Assembly: GCA_036244855.1 (NCBI GenBank) | Contig: BQKZ01013859.1 | Span: 1-10,716, forward strand | DNA from: Temnopleurus reevesii | Taxonomy: Eukaryota > Echinodermata > Echinoidea > Temnopleuroida > Temnopleuridae | Reading direction: 5' to 3' | DNA length: 10,716 nucleotides | Shown: one piece after another, positions 1 through 7,502 of the stretch | How positions within the stretch are numbered: the stretch's first letter is position 1 | Layout: each line of letters starts with the position of its first letter | Position numbers and translations under genes: made by a program | The notes under the pieces: generated by a model | The model's input: the letters and a program-made list of their open reading frames with translations, nothing else | Databases searched by the model: none | Told to the model about the DNA's origin: nothing

Positions 1-113
1 GGGATGATGGCCGGCGTAATAACTCGTGAACTTTAAAAAAGATGTAAAATTTCATCCAGAACTCTGTATTAGCAGACGTTTGCAGAAATTTGCTCCTTGA
101 GTGCAAACTTAAA
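1..113. other. Unassigned flank left of the foldback element
   Basis: No gene, RNA or repeat is recognised in this short stretch. It contains no open frame worth reporting. It forms the left flank of the foldback element that begins near 114. I could not identify a convincing target-site duplication between the bases just before 114 and those just after 605. Confidence 0.5.
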
Positions 114-300
114 GGGGAACTTCACCGATACATTGATGTACTCTCAGTGGATAAAGAAAAGTACAATGATCAAACTGTGAAAATTTGAGCAAAATCCAAC
201 AATCCATTCAAAAGTTATGAATTTTCAAAGTTTTTATTTACACCCCTCATGGGCTCAAAATGCACAGGCACAAAATGGCTGCCAACATGCAGAACTCTCA
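114..300 (+). repeat. Left arm of family A foldback element
   Basis: This arm pairs with 420-605 in inverted orientation. Similarity is strongest at 155-275, where blocks of 12 to 16 bases are identical or nearly so. It weakens toward the interior beyond the GGCTGCCAACA block near 278-288. Confidence 0.8.
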
Positions 301-419
301 ATTCACTTTGTACACAGAATTTCACATTTTCTTCTTTTTCTAGAAAAATAGACGAACTTGAACTTTTCTCTTCAAGCATGATATAGACATTTTGATTCTT
401 CATGCATTTCGAATTGAAA

Positions 420-605
420 TTTGTTGGCAGCCAATTTGTGCCTGTACGTTGCCAATTTGAGGAGCTCATGAGGGATGTAAATCAAAACTTTGAAAATTCA
501 AAATGTTTGAATGGATTGTCGGATTTTGCTCATATTTTCACAGATTGACCATTGTATTTTTCTTCATCTACTGAGCACACAACAACGTCTGGGTGAACTT
601 CTCCC
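420..605 (-). repeat. Right arm of family A foldback element
   Basis: This is the inverted partner of 114-300. It has an insertion of about a dozen bases next to the GAGCTC site near 461-466 relative to the left arm. Its outer half also aligns in direct orientation with about 5620-5749, the right arm of the second family copy. Confidence 0.8.
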
Positions 606-923
606 TACCCTACAATACGACGGGAGTATGCAACACATTATTGCCATAGTAATCGCTCAAATACAATGTGTATTTTACATGAAGTTTTGGGAAAATAGTA
701 CTGACATTAAATTTGCAGGAATATTATAATTATTGTACTGTGTATCGGCTGGTCAAAAAGGGTATAAATGCAAAATATGTCAATAGATCGAATGAATTTA
801 ATTTTTCACAATATTAACAGTAAAAACAGAAATTAAATTCAAGTTTGAAACTCCTAACCAGTATTTGGAATTTGCTTGCTAGCTTTCAACCTCTTTTGAG
901 GTCTGAAGATACATGATACAACA
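606..923. other. Non-coding stretch with one AT-rich hairpin
   Basis: No gene is recognised. A TATAAAT string at 763-769 stands alone without other promoter elements. The only clear structure is the 11-bp perfect inverted repeat at 794-840, listed separately. Confidence 0.5.
794..840. repeat. AT-rich 11-bp perfect inverted repeat
   Basis: GAATTTAATTT at 794-804 is exactly complementary to AAATTAAATTC at 830-840, with a 25-base loop. It is short and AT-rich, so a chance origin or a relic of a small element are both possible. Confidence 0.4.
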
Positions 924-1095
924 GGACGGTATTTCACAAAATCGTTCTCAAAGGTAGGCACGACTTGAAGAAAGACTGGAGTACGTTAATGTATGTAATA
1001 CGCATAAGATTCTCGATCATTCAGTACGAAAAATTGATACCAGTCGTGCGTAAAGTCGTCCTTAAAGTATTTCGTAACTTGGCGAAACACCGCCC
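924..1095. mobile_element. Degenerate MITE with GGGCGGTGTTTC-type termini
   Basis: The right end read inward is GGGCGGTGTTTCGCCAAG and the left end is GGACGGTATTTCACAAAA. Arms 924-979 and 1040-1095 align without gaps over 56 bases. I count 34 matches, concentrated in the outer 14 bases and in the inner ACGACTT and GACTGG blocks. From memory, the GGGCGGTGTTTCA...ACGACTGG pattern is typical of an abundant small hairpin repeat family in marine deuterostomes; I cannot check that here. The element is about 172 bp, has no coding capacity and looks old. No target duplication is evident. Confidence 0.65.
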
Positions 1096-1977
1096 TGATG
1101 TGGTAATATTCGGTATTTGGTAGTTGGTAATATTTGTCTTATTCAAATGTATCAAGCTTCATTGATTCGAAACGCAATTCTAAATAGAATAGAATGATCA
1201 GCGTGAACCGCAGTGACGTCAAATTAAAAGGCATTTAACAAGAAGTTGAACATAATACGGTTCCAGCCAAATGACGTTTCTGGAGTACCTTTTCCGGAGT
1301 GAAAATACAGCCCTTGGGACGAGAACCATTAATCACGAACTGTTACTCCTCCCCGTCGTCCTTTTGTCCAGCTTTAACCTTATATTTGAGATGGAGGTGA
1401 AGAGTCTTTCCGTTTTGTGACGACAAAACAGGAAAAGCTGACTTCTCCTAAAATTTAGTCTCCCCAGAAAATTTTCCCAGGGGCCGCAACTGAATATTGC
1501 GGAAGTAGAAATGATGTCCTCATGTATCAAATAGATATCAACCATGGGGAAATTTGGGATGCGAAAGACATACAGCCTTCTGTCGATGGATAATGGGGAT
1601 CGAAGCTAATATCGAGTACTTAAAAAATAGGACGGTGAAAGATGTTAAAGGTAGAAGACTACATTTACACACATTATGGTTATGCCTACAGCTTGTTGTG
1701 TACCTCAAATATGTCAAAAGTACAATCTCAGTGAAGTATTTTGGTCGAATGTAGTCCAGAATATTTAATTCAAATAAAAGTCTATTCTATCATATTTCAT
1801 CTTCACAACAACGGTATCGCGATACTCCAAGCGCATTCCCACGTACACACAACCTTGTAAGAACACGTACAATATACACTTCAATACACTGCCACACCAT
1901 GCGGAACACGCACTGAGAGATACTATTGCGCTATTGGTCAACGAGCGATCAACGGCCGTTTTGAATTTTGAACGCAC
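1096..1977. other. Non-coding stretch, no recognised gene
   Basis: Short open frames occur on both strands, such as 70 codons on the minus strand at 1333-1545 and 66 codons on the plus strand at 1554-1754. They match no family I recognise and have no flanking splice or promoter pattern that persuades me. A perfect 12-bp palindrome lies at 1814-1825, which is expected by chance in a window of this size. Confidence 0.5.
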
Positions 1978-2096
1978 GGTGTAAAAATTGGCCGGCTGTG
2001 AAATTCAAGTAGTATTGTTGAAATAACATGAAATACATCTAATATAACCATCTTCAAGCTTACTTGATTGGCGATAGATTATGGCCATTTTACACC
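1978..2096. repeat. Possible short-TIR MITE relic
   Basis: GGTGTAAAAATTGGCC at 1978-1993 is matched in inverted orientation by GGCCATTTTACACC at 2083-2096, with one inserted A in the left copy and one T/A difference. A weaker inner match (TTCAAGTAG versus the inverse of CTTACTTGATT) lies inside. The spacing of 119 bp suits a small MITE, but no target duplication is visible and the match is short. Confidence 0.3.
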
Positions 2097-3376
2097 CTTT
2101 AATCGTAACGTTACACTTTTGGAATGTCAGATTTTAGCTTGCAAAAGTAGTATTCTATTTTTAAGAACAACACACAAAACGACTTGTAACGAAACTTAAC
2201 GAAGGTTTTTTTTTTCAAAACTGGTTAAAACTTCAATGATTTAGTTACCACGTCCTTTTGACAATATAGCCAACACAGGCAGCAAAACTTGAGACAGTAC
2301 AATATTTTAAGCCTGAACATGACTTGTATTCGCTTACTTCTCCGTCACTGTATAGTGTTTTTCTGCCAAAATAATTTGTCACATCATTTTCATTAATAGG
2401 TTTTTAGTTCTATGCAATTCTGTACAGTTTAATTTTCCTAAATTAGAGTTTACGTTTCGAGCATCATAGTTGCACTGCTCGGTAGACCACCTAAAGAAAT
2501 TTACAGTAGCTCAACCCACCGTAAAACCTTTTATAAGAACTATGAATATCTTTATTCTATAGCCGCTAGTATAAGTATCATAGATCCCATGATATATCAA
2601 AATATCCTTTTGTAGGTCTTTTGAGAAATTAACAGATTGCAGCATCAGAAAGATTAATTTTCAGACATCCTCAACAAATTTTATCAATGCTGCTGCAGTG
2701 TAGAACTCACATGTTTCGTATTTTACTTTCAAGTTTTGACAAAATCTTATGAACAACAAATCAGATCTTTTTTCGTCGTCCTAATCGTTGTTGGCAGTAT
2801 GTTTTAAGCTGTAAAGTTATCGAGCTTTATTTTGTTAATATCACTCTGCAATTGCCGCAGAATATCACGTCCACCAGTAAAACATAACGTGATGAAAATG
2901 GTATCCAGGAAACGATGAAACATTTTTTTAAATAATCATCTTGACAATAAAATAGGTAGTATCCTTTATTCTTGCATTATTTGTTGAATTTCATTCATCT
3001 GGATATTCGAGGGTCTGTTTGGTTTTACATAACGAGTTTGCGACCCTATAAATAACGACTGAACCGTTCAAGGCCATAGATATTAAACCCTGCATGAGGA
3101 CAAATTACCAACACCTAAACGATCCATCATCTGATCATTCCGTTGTGGTCTGTTGACGTTCAAATTATAGCATTATCATAGCTGGAACATTCAAGCCTGA
3201 GGCTGTGAGGGTGTTATTTAAGAAATATGATTTGCTTGGATGTTTTTCTCAACCTCATTATCGGAGAGCTTCATGCCTGGGTTCGATTACAATGTACGCC
3301 ATGGATTGTATGTAAAGTTCTGATGTCTTGGATTGCAAGTCGCTCTCAAGAAGACCTTATAGGAGTTAAATTATTT
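2097..3376. other. Long AT-rich non-coding stretch
   Basis: No open frame longer than about 60 codons starting at ATG is present, and no repeat arm or RNA gene is recognised. Small items only: a T-run at 2206-2215 and a 7-bp perfect inverted repeat at 2864-2870 / 2887-2893 (ATCACGT...ACGTGAT). A GGTTCGATTAC string near 3280 resembles a Pol III B box, but no tRNA fold surrounds it. Confidence 0.5.
3374..3376 (+). repeat. Possible 3-bp target-site duplication (left TTT)
   Basis: TTT directly abuts the left terminus, and an identical TTT abuts the right terminus at 3689-3691. A T-rich triplet match can arise by chance, so this supports the element boundaries only modestly. Confidence 0.45.
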
Positions 3377-3688
3377 GGCCCATATTCCGATAGCGAGGTT
3401 TAAGTTAACCCTGGTCTAAATCTGTGGTTTAAGTATGGGTAGCCAAAAGTGCCAAACCTTCATTAACAATGAATAATTCTTATGTTAACTGATCTCTTTT
3501 CCAATGCTCTAATAATGAAGAAAACTATTCAGGTTTTCATTTTGAGACAGTTTAATATAATATGAGTACCATATGTGCTGGTAGATTAAACATCAACTGT
3601 TAAAGCATTCAGCCTCTTTTGGCTATCCATACTTAAACAACAGGTTTAGACCAGGGTTAACTTAAACCTCGCTATCGGAATACGGGCC
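3377..3688. mobile_element. Well-preserved MITE, GGCCC termini, possibly PIF/Harbinger-like
   Basis: Arms 3377-3449 and 3616-3688 align without gaps over 73 bases with only 4 differences (69/73). They start GGCCC(A/G)TATTCCGATAGC. The 166-bp interior is AT-rich, unpaired and non-coding. TTT lies immediately outside both ends (3374-3376 and 3689-3691), compatible with a 3-bp target-site duplication. Three-base duplications and G/C-rich termini of this kind are typical of PIF/Harbinger-derived MITEs, but Harbinger usually prefers TWA targets, so the superfamily is an inference. Without a transposase frame, any mobility would need one supplied in trans. The high arm identity suggests a fairly recent insertion, or arm-to-arm gene conversion. 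Confidence 0.88.
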
Positions 3689-3746
3689 TTTGTGTTTTGT
3701 AAAAATGTGACTCTGTACCACCTCTGGAGATTGTTTCTGTCCTCCA

Positions 3747-3935
3747 CCAATCGAGCTGCATGCAAGTAATGCGAATGAGAAGCTGCTTGAAACACTTCTG
3801 ATAGGGTTAGCATTGCGGCGATTCAGTTTGGCCACGTGACCACATGAAACGGACCAATCGCTGTTCAGCTAATAGAACATGAGGCGCCGCGTAAACGCAC
3901 ATTAAATATCCACCCTGTGCTCTCTTATACACCGG
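3747..3935 (+). promoter_or_regulatory. Candidate Pol II promoter-like cluster
   Basis: This stretch is more GC-rich than its surroundings. It holds CCAAT at 3747-3751, an E-box CACGTGAC at 3833-3840, a second CCAAT at 3854-3858, a GGCGCCGCG block near 3883-3891 and a TATA-like TTAAATA at 3902-3908. The order and spacing (second CCAAT about 45 bases upstream of TTAAATA) would suit a plus-strand promoter starting near 3930-3940. CACGTGAC is the type of site bound by USF/MITF/TFE family bHLH-ZIP factors. Against it, no recognisable coding exon follows within the next kilobase. This is motif-based inference only. Confidence 0.3.
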
Positions 3936-4936
3936 ATTTTCCTGGCCCAGACGTATGTGACAAAGTCGCTGTGTTCTTTTGCCTCTGCTCGGGAAAAAAA
4001 AGGTCTCAATACCTCGTCAACAGTTTTCGTAGCCTCTAGATTGGTTTGCGCATCTCCAAATAGTAACGGTATTCAATGAACCTAAAGCTACAATGCATTT
4101 TCCACCACAGACGTGTCACGTTATATATATCAGGTTTTGTTAGAAAATCCACGTTTTTCCCTATCTGCTTGCATTGGAGCTTACTTGCAAATCATTTCCC
4201 CAAGGTTACAATTTATATTTTAGTCATAGTTCTTGAGGATCTGAGAAATGACAAATAAGTACGTTGATTAGAAATGAAATTAGTATTGTTTGGGATTGGC
4301 ACCAAAAGTTTGACTTATCTGATCTGGCTAAAAAAATACAGTTGTTTCACCTGAGGTTCTTGTGTAAATCTGAATGGGGTACCGCATTAGATTCTGGTTA
4401 GGAACGGACTATCAATCATTTTTGCGTAATGAAAGAGGCAATGTCTTTGCTTTAATTAAGGGAACGTTGTCTGCTCCGTATGGATGAACAGTGACTGTGT
4501 ATAAAGTTGTATGGAATTTTATTCATTTCCTTACGTAATAGACACAATATACGTGTCTTTTTTTGGTGGTTAAAACACAACCGTTTCATGTCCAACTAAC
4601 AAACTGTTTCCAGTTATAATTATTCACTGCTGAATTACAAAAAAAAAAGACAACGGCTTGAGGATTGAAGTGACTGTTTCCAAAGACCACTGTTGCTTAC
4701 AAAATATTATGAGGGTTACCCTGTCAGTAAACGGATTTAAATGGATAGTCGTTGAATCGTTGGTGAGTACGGTGTCACAATATTGTCACCTTGCACCAAT
4801 ACTTTTTTTTCGACCGTGTAATTGTATACACATTAACATTAAGATGGCGACATCCCTGGCTTTGATCACCCACCAAATTAAAAATAAATTAAAAAAAAAA
4901 CATAACTCTGTTTAATAATCATTCTGTGAAACCTTC
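3936..4936. other. Non-coding stretch, no recognised gene
   Basis: Two short plus-strand frames occur (60 codons at 4076-4258 and 85 codons at 4658-4915). They are rich in residues expected from AT-rich random sequence, and the second ends in a low-complexity lysine run made by a poly-A tract. Homopolymer A/T runs are common here (near 4559, 4640, 4805 and 4892). No repeat arms were found. Confidence 0.5.
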
Positions 4937-4999
4937 GTGAAATTAGTTTCACATTGAAATTGTATTGCCTAGATACAATTTATTGAAGTTGCAATTCAC
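4937..4999 (+). other. 63-nt imperfect hairpin, pre-miRNA-sized
   Basis: AAATTGTAT at 4957-4965 pairs perfectly with ATACAATTT at 4973-4981 around a 7-base loop. Outward, TTCA (4949-4952) and GTGAA (4937-4941) find partners in TGAA (4984-4987) and TTCAC (4995-4999), separated by bulges and an internal loop. Size and shape resemble a microRNA precursor, but the outer stem is poorly paired. AT-rich hairpins of this kind are common by chance. The opposite strand would fold similarly. Confidence 0.2.
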
Positions 5000-5036
5000 A
5001 ATTAATAAATTAGATATTGAATGCACATTTACCCAT

Positions 5037-5205
5037 GTTTCTTACTCAAAGTTTACATACAATTAGGATACTCAACAAAGCTTTATTCATCTTCATATCT
5101 TCTTGCAGATTGACCACGTGACTGTCTTGAATTGCACATGCTACATAGTGAACCGATGCTTCGAGACTTCGCGATGGTTTCCACGCAAAAGGCACAATTG
5201 CAGAT
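5037..5205 (+). repeat. 169-bp tandem duplication, copy 1
   Basis: This unit is repeated directly downstream with a period of 169 bases. Matching anchors include CTTACTCAAA (5041 and 5210), ACATACAATTA, CTTGCAGATTGA, CACGTGACT (5115 and 5284) and ACTTCGCGATGGTTTCCAC. Copies are about 80% identical by eye, so the duplication is not very recent. One frame (stop at 5111-5113, ATG at 5138) stays open in both copies, but copy 1 has no splice donor after it. Confidence 0.85.
5115..5120. promoter_or_regulatory. Duplicated E-box CACGTG
   Basis: CACGTGACT occurs here and again at 5284-5292 in the second tandem copy, in a conserved setting (TTGAxCACGTGACTxTCTTGA). Conservation of the site between diverged copies is suggestive but covers too few bases to be evidence of selection. 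Confidence 0.25.
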
Positions 5206-5360
5206 TTTTCTTACTCAAAATTAACATACAATTACGATACTCAACAAATCATGATTCCTTTTTATATCTACTTGCAGATTGAACACGTGACTATCTTGAT
5301 CTGCGCATGATACAGTGTGAGTCGATGCTTCCAGACTTCGCGATGGTTTCCACCCAAAAA
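5206..5360 (+). repeat. 169-bp tandem duplication, copy 2
   Basis: This is the direct partner of 5037-5205; similarity stops after the CCACCCAAAA block near 5360. Beyond that point sequence specific to this copy continues to GGTAAGTATC at 5403-5412. The best-conserved part between copies is the 19-base ACTTCGCGATGGTTTCCAC block. Confidence 0.85.
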
Positions 5361-5403
5361 GAGTGTGATGCTTTGACACGCTCGTATCAAGATACAAGCG
5401 ATG
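5307..5403 (+). other. Speculative short coding exon ending at a GTAAGT donor
   Basis: An ATG at 5307 opens 32 codons without a stop. The frame begins MIQCESMLPDFAMVSTQK and ends in ...SYQDTSD plus one base at 5403, followed by GTAAGT at 5404-5409, a consensus splice donor. The same frame is open in tandem copy 1 (MLHSEPMLRDFAMVSTQK). An in-frame stop at 5280-5282 means that if real it would be a first coding exon. Against it, between copies I count about 9 amino-acid-changing and 4 silent codon differences, close to neutral expectation. The donor also sits at the apparent left terminus of a decayed foldback element. I recognise no protein family. Confidence 0.12.
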
Positions 5404-5749
5404 GTAAGTATCAACATGGAGATGTTGTCAGTAAATGAAAAATAAAATAAGATAGATAAAATTTGAAAATTTGAGCAGAATGGGATAACCAGTTCAACAG
5501 CTATACATTTTTAAAATTTGCATTTCCCCCGCTTCTGGGCCTTTTTAAATCATTGTAAATTGGCAACTCTTGCATTAGGCGTGATGTCACACATGGAGAA
5601 ATTCTCATTGATCATGATGGGTGTAAATTATAACTTTGAAAATTCATAAATTTTGAATGTATCATCCGATTTTGTTCCATTTTCATTATTAGATCATTGT
5701 ATTTTTCTCCATCCACTAATAGTACGTTAATATCTGAGGTTAATTCCAC
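5404..5749. mobile_element. Decayed second copy of foldback family A
   Basis: The stretch 5625-5749 aligns with the right arm of the 114-605 element in direct orientation. Shared blocks are GTAAAT, AACTTTGAAAATTCA, GAATG, TCCGATTTTG, ATCATTGTATTTTTCT and CCACT, ending with a degenerate match to the family terminus near 5749. The left part (about 5410-5545) matches the left arm, with GATGTTGTCAGT, GAAAATTTGAGCA and a degenerate CATTTTTAAAATTTG block. Both arms are much more diverged than in the first copy, and the left end (about 5403-5412) is only approximate. Total length is about 346 bp with a shorter, different centre. No coding capacity is seen. Confidence 0.7.
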
Positions 5750-6970
5750 TTTACGAAAAGGCATATTACACAAGTGCGTTGTCGATAATATGGTGACGAA
5801 AGGAGTTGCAAACGCACTGGACTCTCTTTTACAATCAGTGCATCTTTTTCAATTAGATGGATCGACAATAATAATTAATATTTATCACTTCCTTGTGCTG
5901 CACATACCTTTGACATACATTACATAGCATATCCACTTCTTTTAATGCAATTTCCTGTATAATTGATACTACCATGAGTTTGAGAAAAGTTTGGCAAAAT
6001 GACAAGTGACCAATGCGTCGATAAAGATATTTAATATTAAACTCATCTTAAAAAACATCTCAGTGAAACTGTAAATATTGTTAAATAATCCAGGCGTGCA
6101 TGGAGCCCTCTAATTTTTTCCCAAGTGTATACAACTGTACATTCACCTTCAACCTGCTACATCATCATAAATATGCATCTTTCTGACCCCCTTCCGCAGA
6201 GGGGTCGTTCGCCCGGACGTTAAGAGGAAATGACAGTTCATTCTACTGATAATCCCTCCGAATGGGGGCGTTTGAGGAATCGATAGAGCAAGCTATGCTT
6301 TGCTCGAAGTCGTCGTCATGGCCGTAGACTGAATGAGTTTTCCGACATTTTGGGGTGTTGAACTACCCTCAGAAAGACTCGAATTGTATTTCTTCGAAAG
6401 AAAGTCAAATGCAGTACAGTGGTATATGACGTCATTTTATCATGACGTTTATTTTGCCCTACTGCAGATGCATGTGAAAATCTGTGTGATCTTAGATATC
6501 CACAAGAAACATCTTAACGTTATAATAATTAAAGGTATAGATTCGTATTGGTCAAGATGCAACAATAAACGTGGAACAAGCTGATGTATTCACAAGTTGG
6601 TTTACATGCCTAAATGTAACAGTGTACAAAATTAGGAGAATATTTCGCACGTATTCTGGCGTATTTCACTTCGACAATGCCAATTAGCCGTTATTCCTAT
6701 ATACGGTGCGCAAAATGAATCGCACGGGGGCCGACCGGCGCAGAATGGCTGGAGTGACCGTTGGGATTGTCTACAGTGTGTGAGTTTGCATTCATTTTGT
6801 GATTTATCACAAGCCAAGTGATAATAATGTGTAAAGCATGACACGTGAAACATGGGCTTGCGCGTAATAAGTGAAAAAGAAGAAGGTGGGGCTGCAGCCC
6901 ACTTCCAACCCCCCCCCCCCCCCCGTTAGTTCTTCGGTCCCTGCACATAAGGAGACAAATTATCATTTGA
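5750..6970. other. Non-coding stretch with a few GC-rich patches
   Basis: No gene is recognised. An open frame of 76 codons (5697-5927) starts inside the decayed foldback element and is unlikely to be real. A GC-richer patch lies at 6185-6330. Another near 6715-6783 holds a 22-codon frame (MNRTGADRRRMAGVTVG...) ending at a TGA within a GTGTGTGAGT donor-like string. Neither has supporting context. Minus-strand frames at 6632-6966 owe part of their glycine run to the C16 tract. Confidence 0.45.
6909..6924 (+). repeat. C16 homopolymer
   Basis: Sixteen consecutive C residues between AACTTCCAA-type sequence and GTTAGT. Homopolymer length is prone to sequencing or assembly error, so the exact count may not be reliable. 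A second C16 tract lies at 9752-9767. Confidence 0.9.
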
Positions 6971-7479
6971 TTGATTCGTCACCATGGAAAGAACGTAGTA
7001 CACAACATAGTACACAAGCTAAATAAAGAACACTGGATGAAGAAGATGATGAAAAAGAAAAATAAGATGGAGGGATATTCGAAGCTTTTTAGTGAGAATA
7101 AAATCCTCCACTGCGTGCCTTTTTTGCATCACTTCCACTCGGTAATACCCGGACTCCACGTGGAAATGAGCACGCGATCCAATCCTCTTTAAGTGCTTCT
7201 GATAGCACATTCGCAAACATTGCATTAAGCAACACTCCTCCAAAATCGTCTTGTAAATCGACTTGAATCCTTTGATAGTACTTAAGTAATGAAAGCACGA
7301 TCAGATAGTATAACGTTATCATTGCTGAGTTGCCGCTGGATGCTGCTAAGAACCTGTTGTGCATGCGGTGTCATGTTTCAAATGTTGATTTTGCCATCAG
7401 TGCAGCGTATACGTTGGCACTTTTAGATGGCGCTTCAAACAGCAGCTATTCAGCAACATGGATATATAAATGATTAGAA
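6971..7479. other. Non-coding stretch with overlapping short ORFs
   Basis: Three short frames overlap here: plus 6971-7192 and minus 7019-7243 and 7089-7364. The last encodes 91 codons and has the most protein-like composition in the window (for example FGGVLLNAMFANVLSEALKE), but I recognise no domain and its upstream sequence shows no clear promoter. Two CACGTG-containing strings lie in or near this region (6842 and 7158). I regard all the frames as unproven. Confidence 0.4.
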
Positions 7480-7502
7480 GGGGAGGGGAGGGGGGGAGGG
7501 GG
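7480..7502 (+). repeat. G-tract with G-quadruplex potential
   Basis: Four G runs of 4, 4, 7 and 5 bases are separated by single A residues. This fits the standard quadruplex pattern with very short loops, which tends to give stable structures. It may equally be a degenerate purine microsatellite, or the G-rich equivalent of the C-runs elsewhere in the window. Confidence 0.75.

Larger units (their letters stand above)
114..605. mobile_element. Long-arm foldback / MITE-like element, family A copy 1
   Basis: The two ends are long inverted copies of each other. The left arm runs from 114 to about 300 and the right arm from about 420 to 605. Read inward, the left begins GGGGAACTTCACCGATAC and the right GGGAGAAGTTCACCCAGAC. 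Near-identical blocks follow, including TGAGCAAAATCC, CAATCCATTCAAA, GAATTTTCAAAGTTTT and GGCACAAA(A/T)TGGCTGCCAACA. Arm identity is about 80% by eye with small indels. The middle (about 310-410) is not repeated and has no credible coding frame. A 492-bp element with arms of about 185 bp and no transposase fits a non-autonomous foldback DNA transposon. A decayed relative lies at about 5404-5749 in this window, which shows that this is a dispersed family and not a local hairpin. The superfamily cannot be assigned because no clear target duplication is visible. Confidence 0.85.

Noticed and set aside
215..469. 84-codon minus-strand open frame
   Set aside because: It lies inside the foldback element and spans both arms and the centre, so its codons are explained by the repeat. 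No family is recognised.
763..769. TATAAAT as a core promoter
   Set aside because: It is an isolated AT-rich string with no nearby promoter elements or following coding exon.
1814..1825. Perfect 12-bp palindrome GTATCGCGATAC
   Set aside because: Two to three palindromes of this length are expected by chance in a window of this size.
3270..3300. GGTTCGATTAC string resembling a tRNA B box
   Set aside because: The motif is imperfect and no acceptor, D-arm or anticodon stem can be folded around it; no clear A box lies upstream.
5278..5403. 126-bp exon from the CTTGCAG acceptor-like site to the GTAAGT donor
   Set aside because: All three frames contain a stop between these sites, so it cannot be an internal coding exon; only a first-exon reading from 5307 survives.
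5697..5927. 76-codon plus-strand open frame
   Set aside because: Its start lies in the right arm of the decayed foldback copy, it ends in AT-rich sequence and it resembles no known protein.
6715..6783. 22-codon frame in a CpG-richer patch, with a donor-like GTGAGT at its end
   Set aside because: It is too short to judge, has no homology I recognise, and the TATA-like string upstream is only about 15 bases from the ATG.
6697..6966. Glycine-rich minus-strand frame
   Set aside because: The glycine run is translated from the C16 homopolymer and the frame depends on its exact length.
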